A stretch of 64,000 bases of DNA from assembly GCF_023015625.1 (NCBI RefSeq), contig NZ_JALKAH010000001.1, forward strand, positions 930,001 to 994,000. Direction: 5' to 3'. The DNA comes from Yoonia sp. F2084L. GTDB taxonomy: Bacteria > Pseudomonadota > Alphaproteobacteria > Rhodobacterales > Rhodobacteraceae. The notes under the pieces were generated by a model. The model did not search any database. It was given only the letters and a program-made list of their open reading frames with translations, and was not told where the DNA came from. Position numbers and translations under genes: made by a program. Shown in pieces: positions 63,066-64,000 of this stretch; position 1 is the first letter of the stretch; the number at the start of each line of letters is the position of its first letter.

Positions 63066-63165
63066 CAAAGACCCCCGCAGCCCTAGCTAGCGATAATTCC
63101 CAAATCTTCGGTTAAGCCGCGCCACATGATTGCCCTTTGCGCCCCAACCGCATAAAGCGAACCCC

Positions 63166-64000
63166 ATGACAAATCGCTCCGAACTCCCCCCTGAAATCGC
63201 TCGCCGCCGGACATTCGCGATCATCTCGCACCCGGACGCAGGCAAGACGACGCTCACCGAAAAGTTCCTGCTATATGGTGGCGCCATCCAGATGGCCGGA
63301 CAGGTGCGCGCAAAAGGCGAGGCGCGGCGGACGCGGTCGGATTTTATGCAGATGGAAAAGGACCGGGGGATTTCGGTATCCGCCTCGGCCATGTCGTTTG
63401 ATTTTGAGAAATATCGCTTCAATCTGGTGGACACGCCCGGCCACTCGGACTTTTCCGAAGACACCTATCGCACACTGACGGCTGTTGACGCCGCTGTCAT
63501 GGTGATTGACGGGGCCAAGGGCGTGGAAAGCCAGACTCAAAAGCTGTTCGAGGTCTGCCGCCTGCGCGATCTGCCAATCCTGACGTTTTGTAACAAGATG
63601 GACCGCGAAAGCCGCGATACGTTTGAGATTATTGATGAAATTCAGGAAAACCTAGCGATTGATGTCACCCCAGCTTCTTGGCCCATCGGGGTCGGTCGCG
63701 AATTCATGGGCTGCTATGACATCCTGCGCGACAAGCTGGAGATCATGGACCGCGCCGACCGCAACAAGGTCGCCGAAAGCATCCAGATCAGTGGCTTGGA
63801 TGACCCGAAACTGGCCGAACATGTGCCTGCGCATCTGCTTGAGAAATTCCTTGAAGAGATCGAAATGGCCAAGGAGTTGCTGCCAACGCTTGACCCTGTG
63901 TCGCTGTTGAATGGCTCCATGACGCCGATTTGGTTCGGCTCTGCGATGAACTCTTTCGGGGTCAAGGAACTGATGGATGGGCTGGCCACCTATGGCCCCG
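63166..64000 (+). CDS. prfC: Peptide chain release factor 3, N-terminal part (runs off window)
   Basis: The frame opens at ATG 63166 and continues to the right edge: 278 codons plus one base. The GTPase motifs are G1 SHPDAGKTTLTEKFL, G3 DTPGHSDFSEDTYR, and G4 CNKMDRE. MEKDRGISVSASAMSFDFE is a diagnostic prfC stretch. RF3 recycles RF1 and RF2 after termination. The remainder of the gene (RF3 is usually about 530 residues) lies beyond the window. Confidence 0.96.
   Translation, partial: MTNRSELPPEIARRRTFAIISHPDAGKTTLTEKFLLYGGAIQMAGQVRAKGEARRTRSDFMQMEKDRGISVSASAMSFDFEKYRFNLVDTPGHSDFSEDTYRTLTAVDAAVMVIDGAKGVESQTQKLFEVCRLRDLPILTFCNKMDRESRDTFEIIDEIQENLAIDVTPASWPIGVGREFMGCYDILRDKLEIMDRADRNKVAESIQISGLDDPKLAEHVPAHLLEKFLEEIEMAKELLPTLDPVSLLNGSMTPIWFGSAMNSFGVKELMDGLATYGP

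Overview
The window is chromosomal DNA from an alphaproteobacterium, almost certainly a Rhodobacteraceae of the marine Roseobacter group. Reasons: the radA-cvpA-purF order, a tatABC operon followed by a DUF815 ATPase, the soxBDAG sarcosine oxidase set, a ccmI-ruvX-DUF1289 operon, a Hint-domain protein of the Rhodobacteraceae type, and GC-rich coding throughout. Genus cannot be fixed by reading alone. No rRNA, tRNA, CRISPR array, transposase or phage gene was seen.

Layout. 1-8.9 kb (mostly + strand) is housekeeping: the end of alr, a PqiA-like membrane protein, a DUF4087 protein, radA, cvpA, purF, an ArsC-family reductase, an SDR convergent with a TetR gene that shares an operator region with a small membrane protein, then surE-pcm. 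8.9-15.3 kb holds an NlpD-like lipoprotein, tatABC-DUF815, a WYL regulator, a 2OG-oxygenase-like gene and dusA.

15.5-32.3 kb (all - strand) is the most distinctive part: a LacI-controlled catabolic locus. The first operon, reading right to left, encodes a CoA-transferase, an enoyl-CoA hydratase, an aldehyde dehydrogenase, a glucose-type CUT1 ABC importer, two GMC flavin oxidoreductases, a Dabb-domain protein and the LacI repressor. The second encodes a Gfo/Idh oxidoreductase, a 693-residue flavoprotein and a KdgK-type kinase. The same palindrome, TGGAACGTTCCA, occurs twice in front of the first operon and once in front of the second, which ties them into one regulon. Most junctions overlap by 1-4 bases. 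The set suggests import and oxidation of a sugar or sugar conjugate, with one product going to a 2-keto-3-deoxy sugar acid and another through CoA chemistry. The substrate cannot be read from the sequence.

32.4-37.8 kb is a VOC protein and a complete urease operon (ureDABCEFG). 37.9-48.1 kb is mixed: an Atm1-type ABC exporter, a second VOC protein, an accessory patch with a leucine-rich-repeat protein divergent from an orphan gene, a LysM protein, a LOG-family hydrolase, an orphan membrane-anchored protein, a threonine dehydratase-like enzyme, sodB and a DUF2189 membrane protein.

48.1-54 kb is soxBDAG with a small membrane protein between soxB and soxD. 54.1-56.1 kb is ccmI-ruvX-DUF1289. 56.3-64 kb holds a phosphate-binding-protein/OmpA fusion with long poly-aspartate tracts, a lone Fbp/Pot-type ABC ATPase, a DNA alkylation repair protein coupled to an atypical SDR, a Hint protein with Ser at the usual Cys position, a Gly-rich lipoprotein, and the first 278 codons of prfC, which runs off the end.
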